Assembly: GCA_013400155.1 (NCBI GenBank)
Contig: VXBM01000015.1
Coordinates: forward strand, 2,116,774 to 2,180,773
Direction: 5' to 3'
DNA length: 64,000 nucleotides
Source of the DNA: Helopsaltes ochotensis
Lineage: Eukaryota > Chordata > Aves > Passeriformes > Locustellidae
The translations under genes were made by a program, and so were the position numbers. Shown here piece after piece: positions 1-14,035 of this stretch. The notes beneath the pieces were generated by a model. The model did not search any database. It saw nothing but the letters and a program-made list of their open reading frames with translations, and was not told where the DNA came from. Positions within the stretch are counted from its first letter, which is position 1. Every line of letters starts with the position of its first letter.

Positions 1-1466
1 ATGAAAACAATTTGGTATAATTTAGGTTCAGTGTCAGCTGTAGGGGAAAATTCTTTTATGCACCTACTTTGTCGGGTTTGTTTTCTACTTTGTTTTTAAT
101 AGAAAAGGACTGGGTTTTACTGCTCCAATGCCTCATAGAAGGTAGGAATCTTGTGGCAGTGTCCTTTTTTTCATAGCCAGTGGATTTTGAGATATTGCTG
201 CATTTTGAATTAAATAATTCTTCTTTCAACAGGCAAATGCAGCTGGGGTCCTGAGCAGGGTGCAATGAAGGTGGTGGTCAGTTCCCTCAAGGGCTGTGCT
301 TTTCACGAGGGCACTGCATGTGCTGTGAAGGAAAGGGGAGCACTGCTGCTCGAGACCTCTTGCTCTGAGTTTTTCCTTTCCTCCTTTGAGGGGAGCCAGG
401 TCCTGGCATAGGGATCGCTGCTGCCCGAAGGAATTGTGTTTCTCCCTTGTGCTGTGTGCCCTGTTGGGAAAAATAGCAGCTTCAAAAAGATGGCAACTGA
501 CTCCTCTGATTTTTGGAACAACTACCTCCTTTCTGATCATACTGGCATGGAATTGATTCCCCATCAAGGACAGCCAAGAGAAGACTGTTCGTGTTTTCCC
601 TTTCTAAGTTTTCAGGGTGAGGGGTAGCAGACCTGGCTTTGCACACTCACTCTGAATTACAGCATGTCCTCATGCCACTTGTATTCCTCTGGATGAACCA
701 AGGAATGTACAGTTGTGCTCGAGAGGAAGGGTTGCCAGCAGATGCACACACTTTATCTGATTCTGAGAGAGATGAGGAGAAGGGGAAATACACATCTTTC
801 ACTGGTCAGTGGCAGAAATGATCCCAGCCAGGTTTAGTATTCCACTGATCTCACTCGTGTAGTTGGTGTCTAAACCTGAGGATGACAGGTACCCCGTGGT
901 GCTTCTGACAACAAACAAAGCAGGTACTGAATACAGATTTGCACACAGTGTTGAAGCTTGGTTGTTTCTGCCTACAGGACGTCCATTATTCCAGTCCTTA
1001 GGCTCATCAGGAAAAGCCTACTGCACAAGAGCTGCAGTTGGAGCAAATCCCTGAAGTGTCTGAGGGCCATAAGCCCATTTCACCTTTACCCATGCATCAA
1101 ATATGAACTCATGTCTCCAGTGACTTAACTTTCTGCACCACCGGTCTCCAGCCCTCTCTGTAATGCTCTTGTTTCTGGATGGGTCACAGGGGATCCTCTC
1201 TCAGGCTTTTAATCTGTAGCTTATTGTTTAAAGATTTATCTGTTTTGCAAGAGTACCACCAGTGCTGATTGCAGGCCAGCAGCCATGGAAGGGAGATGGG
1301 TAACCTGAACAGTTTCCACTCCTTCCCCACTGCTTATCGGTGATGAGGCTGCTTTGAAGTCATTTGCAAACATCATCTTAAAACTGCAGGTGCTTAATTG
1401 TTTGCAGGGGAAATGTGCGAGAGAAAATGAGGTGCAACCAGCAATCCCTTGATGGTGCAGAATAGC

Positions 1467-1491
1467 TTTTTTTTTTTTTTTTTTTTTTTTT
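1467..1491. repeat. Poly-T tract (25 T)
   Basis: An uninterrupted run of 25 T. It may be the poly-A tail of a minus-strand retroposed sequence or a simple slippage tract. No recognisable element body is attached. Confidence 0.9.
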
Positions 1492-2650
1492 GGTAGGAGT
1501 GCCTTGTTTCCATGGCTACCCTTTGTTGAGATTCCTGCTGTTGGCATCAGCTTTCATCCTGCAAGTACCAGAGGGTGCCCAGCAGTGGGATGATTTGGTC
1601 TCGGGAGTGATGGGTACAAGGTTTTCCCCTGCACATACAAGCAGCACCTCCTGTGCTGGGGTCTGCTAAACACTTCTCCTTCTCCCTCACTTTAAAGAAG
1701 GTAATTTCACATTTCTTTCTGCTCTTTCTTCTCCCTCCAGCAGACTTTCCTGCTTCAGGGACACACTGCCACAACAGGCAAATTAATTAAGCCAAGAAAC
1801 TTTAAAGAAAACACTGATCTTTTTCCCTGCTGCCAATTCAAGACAGTATAGCCGAGGGAACACTGGAATTCTTGCTCTGATCCCTCTGCTCACCCAGTGT
1901 TCAGTCTGTATTCTGCTCTCCAAAGAAAGAGAAAACCAAACCCTAACCAAAACAAAACAACCCCTGTCTCTTGGAACTGCTCCTAATTGCAAATAGAGAT
2001 AATGTTGATGTTTTTGTCTCATTTTTTTCCCATGATATTTTTTTCTTTTCTAGATTCTCCCTTCCCCATGCAGGCAACAACACGTTGATGGGATGAAGTG
2101 TTAAATTTTGATTGTTAGTATAGCTTACTCACATGCCACAGTCTCAGGAGTGTTGGGTTGGAGATGAAGTAGCAGTTTTCTACATATTCACGTAAATAAC
2201 TATAATAATAGGAAAAAGCTTCTGAAAGCCTAATGGTGGTTTGATAACACTGGTAACTTCTAAAAGTTTGCTTGGGTGTTTCTGTGAGTTTCTAAGTGTG
2301 TCACATATTGATCACTTGATTCCCTCTCTTCTGTGTTGAAATTTCATGTTCTTGTCAATGATGTGTGTCCAGAAGCAGAAGACTTCAAACCTATTCAGGG
2401 GTATTTCTAACTTCTTGTTATCTCTCTCCCTTTGGAACTGATTGAATATAGCTTGGGCTGAGGCTTTCTCTCTTGTTACAAAAAGGAGCAAAGCTGCTTG
2501 CAGCCTTTCCTCCTACTTATCTATTTCTGTAGCCATGAGGTACAAGAGAAATCTCAGCTTCTATTTTCTTCAATTTTCCGCTAAATTTCCTTTGAAGGTT
2601 ATCTTCCCTGGAGGCTTCAACTGATCCATTTTCTTTTCATTTCCTTCTCT

Positions 2651-2652
<2 letters not shown>

Positions 2653-2724
<72 letters not shown>
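2653..2724. repeat. Very long poly-T tract (72 T)
   Basis: An uninterrupted run of 72 T, preceded by a pyrimidine-rich stretch (TTCCTTCTCTTC). It is the longest homopolymer in the window. The length is probably imprecise because long homopolymers are hard to sequence. No SINE or processed gene could be recognised on either side. Confidence 0.9.
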
Positions 2725-2725
<1 letters not shown>

Positions 2726-5700
2726 GCACTGCGTAATGTGTTCATGTAAAGAAGAAAGGAGAGAAGAAAGTATACTTTTCTGCTGGCATAAAAACTCTTC
2801 AGTTCTTATTCTGGTTCCGGGCTCTCTGCTTGGAGATCCTAAGTACAGCCATGCATCTCTTCTGTGCCATAAAAGGGAATGCAGCTGTGAAGGATGCTAT
2901 TTGACGTAATTTTCTTTATGGACTTTGAATTAGCCCTTTTGTAGGAGATCTGTTGTCCATATATATTCATGTAATCATAGCTCTTTGCTTTATTGATTTA
3001 AAGTCAGTTTTAATTGGTCCTTACTTTTCCACTTCATCTGGAGCCAGTGCAGCTAAACCACATTTATCGTATTTTGTAGAGGGTTTGAGGTTAGGACGGT
3101 AGCTCCTGCTCCACAAAGCAGTCTGGTTTTGTTTTAGGGTGGGAAATCCCAACACTCCTGCCCAAGATCACTGCCAGGACCAAGCAGTCAGGTGAGGAAC
3201 AGAGCCATGCTGGTGGTGGGAGCTGAAATGGAGTATGCCTGGGTGCCTGTGGTGTCCCAGCCCCAAGGTACTCTTCCCTGTATCCCTGCAAGGCAGTGAA
3301 GATGGGTTGTGTTTGCACTGTTGTCTCTCCTGATGAAGCTCATCCTCATTTACTGAATCAATTGATGGCATCTTTTCCTGAGCACACTCTGCCTCAGCTT
3401 TTACTTTTGCCTTCAACACTCAATGTAGAGTTTTCAAGCAAATTTATCTTTTGACAATTCGACTCCGCTTTCTCAGCATCTCTTCTGGACTTTTTAATAT
3501 TTTCTGACTGTACCTGAGTGTGTCTGTGAGCTGTCTGAGAGTTTGGTGAGTATTTAGAAAGCAATTGTTTACACATTTCCCAGCATGTAAATAACCAAAT
3601 GGATGGGTAAGTCACAGTCTGTACCTCAGAACTAATTTGGGGAGATTATTGCATCTCTCAAATTCAGAACCTCTCTTGTCCAAAAATCAACCTTAGACAT
3701 ACTGAGAGCTATTTGTGTTACAGGAAGACGTGATGCAATGCATTTCAGATCAGCTCTGCTCCTGTCACAGGCTTCTGAGAGGGCTGTAGGATGGCTGGCA
3801 CCACAAAGTCTCAGATTCTGGGCGCTCTGTGCTAGAACCTCTGTCTGATTTAAACCTGCTTTTTATATTGATATCAAATTTCCTTTGCAGGACAAAGGGT
3901 TTGGCCTGTAGATTTCTCAGTTGAAAAGCACAACCATAAAATCCACGAGAAAAGCAAGTTTTCTGTTCACAGCAGAGCTAATGTAGCTTAATGTAGATAT
4001 ATTTGTATCTTCCTCACATGCTCATATCCACACTGTTTTTCCTTCTGCTTTTATAAGACTTTCTAGTTCCCTTTCTGTATTTCTCTGGACAAGCAGTAGC
4101 ATTTTGGCTAATGTAGAGTTATGGAGGGGCGGACTGGTAGGTCAGTATTGATGCCCTTGTTAGTCTGCCTATTCTTTCATAGTATCCATTTTTCATCTCT
4201 ATGTGACTACTTGCTTGGGTTTCTGTCCTCCATCCAGCTGATTTGCATGAAGAAAAAAAAATTATCTCAAGTGCTATGTCAACTTTGGCCGAAATTGGTA
4301 TTATCAGGAGTATCAGTTTGCTGCTTATGCTGAAAAACTTCAGTGTGCTCCTTTTTGGCCCCAAGTCATCTTATGTTTTATTGAAATATTTGCCCATGAG
4401 CTTGAAAAGATACCAATAATTGAGCTTTCATCCTCTTTTTTTTTTTTCCTGTGGAATTTTATTTATTCATGGGGGAGCAATCTGATAGCTTATATAGCAT
4501 GTAGACCATTGGCTATATGGCTTTACTAGAAGGTTATTGTGTAGAAGATTAATAAAGGTATTTGACTGTGTTGCATTTCCTCTTTATTCATTGTATGAGC
4601 AGTGTTGACGTGTGCAGTACACTGATACAGATTGTACTCTTTCATCCAACTACACACAGTCCTATTCTCCCTATTTTTTGCCTTTAAAGTGAACCACTTG
4701 TAGTTGTGAATGATGTGATTTATTTTATTAATGGTATCTTTGCTGCAGGCTGTAGCATTGAGTCTCTTTGTCCCCATGAAGTCTTTCTTATGACAATGAG
4801 AGTATATGACTTACTGTTTGTTTCAGTAACAAGGAGATAACTGTATTTTGCTTGTACTTATTTTTGTCAGTCTCAAATTCTTTGCCCATTCCCAAAATAG
4901 ACAAAATGGGCTGAAGCATATGCAAAGATCCTAATTTCAAACTTAGAATTATCTGTTGGAGCACTACATTTAACTGGAGACAACAGCTCCAGAAAACCAA
5001 TGCATTCCTTAAGAATATACTTAGGTTTCATTGAAATCAGTATAAGATTTTGGGTCGAGTTCAGTAACCCTAGCCTGTTAAATTTCCAAAGTTAACTAGA
5101 ACTGCAGATCACTGTGTTTCTGGACTGCACATAAAGAGAGAGCTCAGGGCCCTGCAGGGGGTTTGCTAGGAAGGAAAATCCTTGTTGGATTAAGGAGTTA
5201 AGATGCAATTGTATAGGCTGGATATTGTCCAGGCTATCAGGAAACCCTACTCCAAGAGAAAGTGGCCTCGTGTTTTTATTGACCCCTCATCACCAGGGCT
5301 GCCCTTTAGAGCCCTGTGTAAGAAGTGGCAATGCTGCCAAGTAATTCCTTCCAAACCTCATCCTACAGTTTTGTCTCAGTGCTGGGTCGAGCCCAGCTCT
5401 CATCAGCATCGTTTCCTGCCCACATTGGTGCCACTTGGAGACCTTCCACTGCAAATATTGATCCAGCTAACACTGCTTTGCTTATGAGATCTGAGGAGAT
5501 GACAGCATTTGTCCTTCCGGCTGCAGGCTGCTATGAATGATTACAGCATGAATCAGATCCTCCCCCTACCTGCGAGGTACCACCTTTGGGATTCTTTACA
5601 CTGCCCACGCAGGCTTTAGCCCAAAGGTTCTACCTGGGTAGGAGAACGTGCTGCTGAGGGATCAGGCTGGCAGACTGCCTGCTGGTTTGTGTTTCTGTGT

Positions 5701-8370
5701 CAAACAAATCAGCTTCTTCTGTTCATTATATGCTTACAATAAGGCCTTGGCTGAGTGGCAATGTTTGGAGGTCTTTTGGCTCCAGCTGTGTTGCTGCTTG
5801 TTCAGCTCGGTGTCATGATTCACAGGTCTGCATTCTTTGCACTGAATCAGACATTAGAGGTGCAAAAGGTCTGCACCTAGCACGCCCTTTGGTGACTCTT
5901 CCTTTCAGGATGTAAGTGCAGTTTCTGTTCTGCTAAGGAGAAAAAAGGAAGCGGGATTACACAGTGTCTCTGCAGGTCTGGACTGCTATGTGAACCTAGA
6001 TCTTTGCTCCTTTGTGCTCATGGAGAGCTTTAGGTCCTTATAGTTTAAAAAAAAATCAGTATTGTTTCCTTTTCTTTGCCTGACCTTTGAGTTGATACAG
6101 CAAAGGCAGAATAAAAGGCACAATGCATTGGGTAATCAAAGGGGGAAAACTGTCTAAATTGTGGGGTTTGGGGGATTTGTGTCACCTGTTCTTTTCCATC
6201 ACTCAGGGACAAGTACAGCAGATGTGTATCTTCCCTGGCTTATTTGTCCCGACATTTCTTTTTTTGCTGCACTTAAAAGCATTTTTAGAATTTATATTAC
6301 TCTGATGAGCCTATCCGGGGCTTGTTGATTATCTCACTTGAAAGAAACTGGTGAAGGAGGTACTGCTAGGAGCAGATCTTGTTCATTTGAGAGGCCAGTA
6401 GTCTTCCGTCAGCACTAAAGCCGAGACTCCATGCTCTTACAGCTCTTACATTCTCCTTTGCTCACCAGGGTGTTTTTCATGACTACACTGCTCTGCTTGT
6501 TCAGGGTGAGCTTCCCTCTCTCCTTGCTCCGTACCCCTCCTTGGCACTATGTGTGTGCCTCAATGTCCAAGAACAAAGGCAGGACTCAGACAAAAACCTT
6601 CTGCCACACTCAGGTTTCTAGCCAGGCTTGCATTTCTGCTTGACTTTGTGTGTTATATTTTGGAGATTATTTCAAGTACCAGCTCTCGAAGAGGAGTTTA
6701 CTGATTTCCTAAAGCCATTTAAAAAATAAAGTCAGGGTTTAAATCCCATTGCTTTAGTAAGGTATATATATCCCCAGCAAGAATCAAACTGGATTATTAC
6801 CTGTGTTTCAGCAAGACCTGGATGGAAGTTTGTCTTTCTGGGCTCCATAAATGCATGGTAGGAGACAACCTGTAAGTGGAAGAGTTCAGTGTTTGAGGAG
6901 GCACTGCAACGTAGGCTGAACAAACCAGAAACAGTAGAAGTAGCAGGTTCAAAGCAGCACACAAATCTAGCTGGAAGTCTGACTTGGAAACCCATCTTTC
7001 CCAGGTGTGACTAGGGCCCAAGTACTCCAGAGCTTCCCAGGTACTCTCTTGCATAATATTAAAAACATTGAAACAGTAAAAAAGAGCTAATGGCTTTAAG
7101 TCCATCATGCTGGATTCTCATTTCACTTCATTTCATACTGAGGAGACTTGTTGGATGAAAGGTGAAGTTATCAAATCTAACAGAGGAGCCTTTCTTCTCA
7201 GTGGAAAAGGGAGTTGCTGCCAACTTGTTTGGATAACAGCAGCTAGCCAAGCCTGTGTCCTGGAGTGTGCTTTAACCCTCAGCAATTCCAAGTTCTCCAA
7301 CTGGATCGTGGCAGGCACGGTGGGAGCACAGAGCTTAACATCTGACCTTCTCACCAGCCCTAGTGTGGTGGTGAGCCTGGACTTACTCTTCCTCAGTGAG
7401 AAGCACACCAAAGAAACAGGTGGAAAATAATTGTAAGTTACAAGTTTGGGTTAATTTGTGTTTCATTTGCTGGATAACAAGACAAAAAGGATAACAGTGA
7501 AGACCCTTCCTCATTTTCCTAAACAGGTCTTATAAGTCCTTTAAAATTGGGCTACTTAGGGGAAAAGATCTCCTCAGAATCTCACTGCTCAGGAGAGGCA
7601 ACTGTGATTTCAAACAGTCTCTGTCGTTCCCCAAACCCAAAAATAACCTAATGATGCTCTCAGGCAGAGGAGTGCTTGTACTTCCTTCTAGCACAGGCTG
7701 CTCTGAGCTGGCGTTGCTCTCTGCAGTGTCCCAGTGGGATGTGGGGTTTCAGGCAGGACAGTGAGCAGTGGGGTTGTGGCTGCCAGCATAGAGGATAACA
7801 AAATAGTGACTTTTGTCCCCTTTCTGTTGCAGCTCTGCCTCCCCCTTCCCATACTGTGAGAACACTTTAACCCCGCCTTATTTCTCTTGAGTAAGTGATG
7901 TGTAAAAAATGAGGGAGGGGTTGTTTTGGTTTTAGTCAGCAGCAGAGTCTTGTGTTTTATTTATCTTTAAGGGAGTAAAAAATTCATGTCCAATTGCTCA
8001 GGGTGGGAAATCTTGCCAATATTGTTCTGGTCATGCCTCAAGGCTATTTTGGGAATTCAGTTAATGGAGTCCATGCTAACAGCTAAACATCCATACCTAA
8101 GAAATATTTTTTATGGTTTTTATAAATCTATGAATCTTTCTTAATGTTTTAGGTTTTGCTTTAATAAAACGAGTGATTTTTTAAACACAGCAATTTTTCC
8201 CCACACATTGGTGACCTGAGTTTGTAGTTCAGGGGCCCAACAATCACTGGAGGATGAGACATTTCCCAGAAATGTGAATGCCCAGATCTAGTGGTGACAT
8301 TTCTAAAGGCTGCACTTGCTTTGCTGTAGGACCCATTCAGATGAGAAATTATTAAGTTTCCCAGCTGAGA

Positions 8371-8410
8371 TTTTTTGTTTTGTTTTGTTTTGTTTTGTTT
8401 TGTTGTTTTT
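8371..8410. repeat. (TTTTG)n microsatellite
   Basis: About six to seven copies of the pentamer TTTTG with a slightly irregular start and end. The surrounding sequence has no recognisable gene. Confidence 0.9.
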
Positions 8411-9090
8411 ACTTGCATTTTCCTTACTTGTGCCTGTAAAGCCTTCCCAGGGTGTTGTGAGGAATCTAAAATGTTCCTCATTCTCTGGGGCTGAGGTCCT
8501 ACCCTAGGATACCTCCTACCTGGCTTATTTCAGCTTACCTTTCACAGAAAATTCAGGGCACTCAGCAGCTCAAACCCCCATGTTTTTACTGTATCTGCTT
8601 TATAATATCTAAAATAAGTAAAATAATGTGAAACTAGAAATAGATAAAATTATTTTTACTGGAAAATGTTTGGCTTGGAGTTCTTAGCCTGTTCATTGAT
8701 GTCTGTCTCTGAAAAGGTAGATGAATCTCACATTTCCAAGAAGACTATAAATAAAGAGCAGTGCAGTCTCATTTACCAATATTATGAAGCTAATTTGACT
8801 GTAAATTCAATCATACATCTCTCTAAACCATCGAGTAAAAAGTCACCATGCTGTGAGACTGAGTTCCCAGCAAACATCTAAGCAGGAACACAAGTCTCTA
8901 CTCTTCCCTTCCTGTAAATCTCAAAAATGGGGTCCTCTTGAAGCTCTGAAATTAGAAAAACTTGGTAGATTCAGTACCTACTGAAAGGCACCTTTATATA
9001 TATCCTTGTAATGTCTCTCTGTTTTGTGATTTCATGTTTAAAGATTACAGAATTTTGCTGCAGGTGAAAGTGTCTCCTCTGTTATTAATT

Positions 9091-9129
9091 AAAAAAAAAA
9101 AAAAAGAAAAATAAAAAAAATAAAAAAAA
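9091..9129. repeat. A-rich low-complexity tract
   Basis: An A-rich stretch broken by single G or T bases, with AAAT-like interruptions in its second half. Low complexity, no other information. Confidence 0.85.
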
Positions 9130-10230
9130 TTGATAGTCTGCCTGGTGCTTTTCCAATAATTGAGTGATAATGTACTATTCTAGATATCTTGAGCGACTCA
9201 TCAAGCCTTTTAGCACTAGCAGGCCACTAATGGATGCAGAATCAGTCCCCATTAACATTCAATAATCTTTACTGGAAATGGTAAGCGTGTGACAGTGCAC
9301 TCTAGTGTAGGGTGGCAGGGATCTACCTGAGGTGGAATTTGGTGGGACACACAATTTATTGTCACCGCCTTACAAGATGTTCCAGGAATTTCTTCTGATT
9401 CTCTGAACTTTCCCTCACGTCACCTGACTTTGACTCAGAGCCCAGACTGCAAAATGTAGTTTGGTTTATGAGATAAGGTTTTCAATTTCAACTTTAACAG
9501 AATTAAGTATTGACTTGACATTTATACAGGTTCTGACTCGTGGGATGAATTGACTGATTAAAATGAGGTCAGGCAATCTACCAGAGTGTAAAAAACAATG
9601 ATGAATAGTGAAGAAATAATGACTGATAGTAATTAGGGAAGATTATATCATGTCTATAGTTCTGCAAGTTCTCATAGCGAATGATCTGCAAAAGTTAGTT
9701 AGAAGACCCTTCCAGAAAAAAAAAATCAGAAAATTCCAGTGAACTTCTTAAATGTGGTTGACTTGAGAGTTTATTTAATGCAGGTCTTATGAGTATTTAG
9801 CAGAGGTGTACAATATTAGTTCCCAGCTTTGTCCTCCAGTGAGAGGCAAGGACAAGGCTCACTTGCATATCTGTTTAAAATTTGAACTCTACTCTGCATT
9901 TTTCATAACCTTTAATATTACTTTCCATTATGTAACTTTTGAGTGACTGCTGAATAAAACAGAATTTATGAAAAGGTGCTATAACAAAATGTATTGGGGG
10001 GGAACCTTGTCACAGCTTTTAGAAGATAGAAACTGAGCAAATAAGGAGCTGCATCCTCAAAGTCCTGGCTTCCTGTTAGACTATTTACTTTTTTGTTGCC
10101 TATTTTCTTGCCTTACCCTATCACTCTTTCCTCTTTAGTCTCTCCACTGTGTCAGAATCAACTCATAGACTTGAGCTTCTGCACTGAAACTGTCTGACTG
10201 AGCATGGAATTTGTCTACATTTTTTAACCC

Positions 10231-10268
10231 ATTAGAAGTGGTGTAATTTATTAGAAATGGTGTAATTT
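10231..10268. repeat. 19-bp tandem duplication
   Basis: Two head-to-tail 19-bp copies (10,231-10,249 and 10,250-10,268), core GGTGTAATTT, that differ at one base (AGAAGTGG versus AGAAATGG). This looks like a recent local slippage duplication. Confidence 0.85.
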
Positions 10269-12584
10269 ACATTAATTATCTCTATGTTGTATTCAGAAAT
10301 AGACTCTTAGTTTCTGTCTGATATTCCTAGGCAGTACCTTAACTCAGACAGTTATCTGGCAGTCATATGGAACCTGTCAGTAGATGACCTTGAAAGCTAA
10401 CTTTTTAGAACCAGATTTGTCATCTTTTGTTCCTCTCTATAAAATTTGTCATGATGTATCCATAGCTCCAGTCTACACCAAGCTATACCCTGGAACCATG
10501 GGGAGGCAGCATGAGGAAATATTGTTGGAAAATCTTTCTAATAACAGCAGATGGGGAAAAAAAACCTGCTTTGCTCCCAAAGGCAAAATATCTGGGCACA
10601 GAGACAAATATCATTTATAGCAAGAGCTGATAATATTTTAATTATTTTGTTAACTTGCTTCCCTCTGGAAAATGCTGCTTTCTTGTAATGATCTCTTTTA
10701 GTGAAACTGGGAAACCTATGAAACAGTTCAATATTGAAATGGATACTTCTAGATTTCCTTCTCTCCTTCATTGTCTTCCATTTCTTTCGCTCCAGTGTCT
10801 TGGCTTTATTCTCAGCATGTACATGATAGGAATGATCTGATATTATGTATTGGAATATTTTGATGTTCAGAGGTTTTCAGCTCTGTTTTTATTCATTTTC
10901 ACTAGCTTCCTACTCTTTGTTGTTTGAGGGTTTTTTAAACTTAAAATTAGTTTAAACTTTGACACTATTTCCCACCTTCCAATACCTTCCTCCATTGCTC
11001 TCCTCCTTTAATTTGGCCCTTAACCATGCCTTTAATGATGTCCTGAACTTTTAAATCTTGTTCTTTCTTCTTCTGTTTGACAATGCCTAAGGAAAGGTTC
11101 TAAGGTAAGGACTATGTGTGATTAACAGCATCCAAGGAGAAGCCTTAGGACACTTCCATGCTTTTCTAAAGGACAATATCTTTTTCTTCTGTTTACTTAG
11201 GGGAAACAAGCTACTACAATTCTCAGATGATGTTCCCAGCACACCTACTATCTATTTACCTTAACATGTGGGATAATGGGTTTTCATTTTGTCCCCTTGG
11301 TGATGAGCATCAGGAGATCTCAGTGCAAAATCTTGGTATGAGGGGTAAGTAGACAATTCTAACAGAGGGGTCTAACCTTTTTTACTGTCATCTTTTTTTA
11401 TGCCTGGCATGTGCTACAGCTCTTGGAAATTCTCAGCAATTGCTCCTTTCCTTGCTTTACTGCTATTTCTGTTTTTACAAATGCATCAAACACAGCTTGA
11501 GGACACATTTAACAGACACTGCATTAGCTTGATACATGGCCTCTGATCTCAGACATTTATGATCTCCAAAAGCCTCCCATGAAGTGTAATTCTGTCTCCA
11601 ATGTGCTTGAACAAAATCTCAGTTTTAGCACATTACAGCTGAAAAAAGGAGATGATGGCAAAGAATCAAGGTTTCAGTGAGAAGAGTTGCTTGGGAAGGC
11701 TTTAAGGAAAGAAAGGGAGAAATGGCAGTGATGATTTAAGTGAGATTGTGTCAATCGCTGAAGCTGGAAAATATGAACACAAAGGAAAGAGACCAGCAAA
11801 GGAATTCCTTGAAAGAGTGGACTCCAAGACAGTGTGAAGGGAAAGATGATGTACTGTTAGACCTCTATTGTGACCAGCCTAGGGTAAACTAAGGAATTGC
11901 TGGGGGAGGTTTGGGAGCCCATGGAGGGAGTTTAGAAATAATCCTGTTGAGTAGGGATCAAGCTTTCCTAGCAGGTGAGATTTGAACTGAAGAAATGACT
12001 ACTGGTGAAGCAACACTTCAGATGCTATGACTGCTGAGAGAATAATGACTGGTGAGGAAGACTGGAATAAGAAGTAGGTGGAGAGATAAATAGAATCTAT
12101 TTACTAGAGGTTTGTCATGGGGTGGACTTGAGCTGCTTTTTATTGAATAAATAACTGTCACTATAACTACTGTGTAAGTGAATCTTAAATGTGTATATCA
12201 GTGAAGTCATGGCTGGCTATTCCATAGCTGGCTGTGACAAGGCTGGCTATTTCAAGTGGGGGTGAAGGGCTGTTGCAAACCAGACTGCAACTCAGCTTTT
12301 ACGTTTGTTCAGCATCGTCGTATGTGGGTTGGGTTTATTTGCTTTTCTCTTTATACTAATTTCTGTTTCAGCTACTGAAGGGGATGAGGGGAAGAGTATT
12401 ATTTGTGTTGCTGGTATTTCTTATATGTGTTATTGAAGGAAGGGCAAAGTTCACTAGTAACTAGTGCAAACTGCCTTCTGGGCAGGTGCTGTCTGGAGCT
12501 GAAAGATTCAGGAAGCTTTGCTCTGTAAGGATGAATGGATTGAATTGCAGCCCTCGTGCTTCATTTCTCCTAAGCTTGGCCTTT

Positions 12585-12616
12585 AAAAATAAATAAATAA
12601 ATAAATAAATATAAAT
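12585..12616. repeat. (AAAT)n microsatellite
   Basis: Roughly seven copies of AAAT followed by an AT-rich tail. Low complexity. Confidence 0.9.
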
Positions 12617-13754
12617 ATTGGTTGCTGGATCACAGAATACCTCCTGTCTTAAGTACCTATATTTATAAATATTATTTTATTAGTAGTAGTGAATTAAATC
12701 CAAACATTCCATTGCAGCAGTGGACTGCAAAGAAAGCTTCTAAAAGCTGAAACACAGCCTCTGTGGCAATATCAAAGGAAGGTCCTGGTGACTCTGACAC
12801 AGTTCACATACCATTTCCATGACTAAGATAAGGTAAGTGACCCCGTTGCCTTGCAGAAATCTGCCTGGGCCTGTGACCTGTGGCTCGCCCTCCTGAAGAG
12901 CAAAGCCAGCTCCATGTAAAGGTGAAATGGAATTGCCTCCGTTTATCGGTTATAAAGAACTAATGTGTTTGGTGTGCATTGACAGATTGCTTGCAGATAA
13001 ACACTACGACACTTAAAAAGCAGATTTATTTCCTGTTTCTTCATGTATCCTCCAGAGTGGCTGCAGAGCCCTTTTTTTCTGTCATATTTGATAGCTACAA
13101 TTCTTATTAACTCTGCAGTAAAAACCTCATCAATTTCAGCCAATGTTGCATTAATCCCTTAAAAAGGGATAGATAAGATGGCACTCTGGGATGAATTGCT
13201 GAGTGCTTTGCTTACCTCGCCATGGATACTTCAAGCTCGGGAACCCTGCAGTGAGATGAAATCAAATTCATCCTAATCTCAATGTAGTGGGTCAGGAAAT
13301 GGTACTAGTATGTCTTTATCCTCCAGCAGGGAAAAAACAGGGAAACTGTATCCCCTTACTCTGTTTTGTTTCTGCAACTGACTTCCTAGATCTGTGTATT
13401 TTTCTCTTAATATGGTAGTTGCATGGTTAGAGAACCCAAGAGCTTGTTGATAGTCACACCTGTGCACTCATATATTTCTCTGAAAAGTATTTCAGTATCC
13501 AGTGTTTTAATTGTCTAACTAGGGATTCATTGCCTTCACTTTTATTTCTGAGAAAGCCAGAGTGACATATAAAAGTACATGCTGAATGCAATGAGATTTT
13601 ACAAAGGTTTTATGAACTTATTACAAACCTATTTTAAAATACTTACTAAGTCCCTAATAAGTAAGTGCTGAACTGAAACTACTAATACAAAAAGCCACTT
13701 CTGACATTTCTAGGGGAAAAACCCCAAAACATTAACTGAAGAAATGAGTAAGTT

Positions 13755-14035
13755 CACAGAATCTCGGAATGGGTCTGTGAATAGACCACAGGGGGATCAT
13801 CTCGTCCAATCTCTCTGCTCAGGCAGGGTCATGCCATGGCACAGGATTGTGTCAAGATGGTTCTGGAATATCTCCATTGAGGGACACTCCCCACCCTCTC
13901 TGGCCAGTCTGTTCAGTGCTCGGTCACTGCACAGTAAAGAGGTTCCTCCTCATGTTCAGGCAGAACTTCCAGAGCCTCAGTGTCTGCTAAGGAGTGTGCA
14001 GCCTGCTGTACTTCCCACAGGCGTCTTGTTGGTTA
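13755..14035 (-). mobile_element. CR1-type LINE 3' fragment, 5'-truncated
   Basis: The segment reads, on the + strand, as the reverse complement of the 3' end of an avian chicken-repeat 1 LINE. It starts with the CACAGAATC-type terminal motif. It then has GATCATCTCGTCCAA, a stretch resembling TGGAATATCTCCATTGAGG, CAGTCTGTTCAGTGCT and CACAGTAAAGAGGTTCCTCC, all in the order seen in CR1 tails. It is about 280 bp long and lacks the reverse-transcriptase region, as expected for the usual 5'-truncated insertions. The open frame through it (13,744-14,049, + strand) is a by-product and not a gene. It is diverged, so it is old and not mobile. Confidence 0.88.

Larger units (their letters stand above)
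1..13754. other. Upstream intergenic DNA, no gene seen
   Basis: This stretch upstream of the RRAS2 promoter contains only short open frames, none of which reads like a known protein and none of which has a convincing pair of splice sites around it. It holds simple repeats that are listed separately: T runs at 1,467 and 2,653, a TTTTG repeat at 8,371, an A-rich tract at 9,091, a 19-bp tandem duplication at 10,231 and an AAAT repeat at 12,585. By mammalian synteny the neighbour on this side would be COPB1, but no COPB1 exon was recognised. Distal enhancers could be present and would be invisible without a cross-species alignment. Confidence 0.7.
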
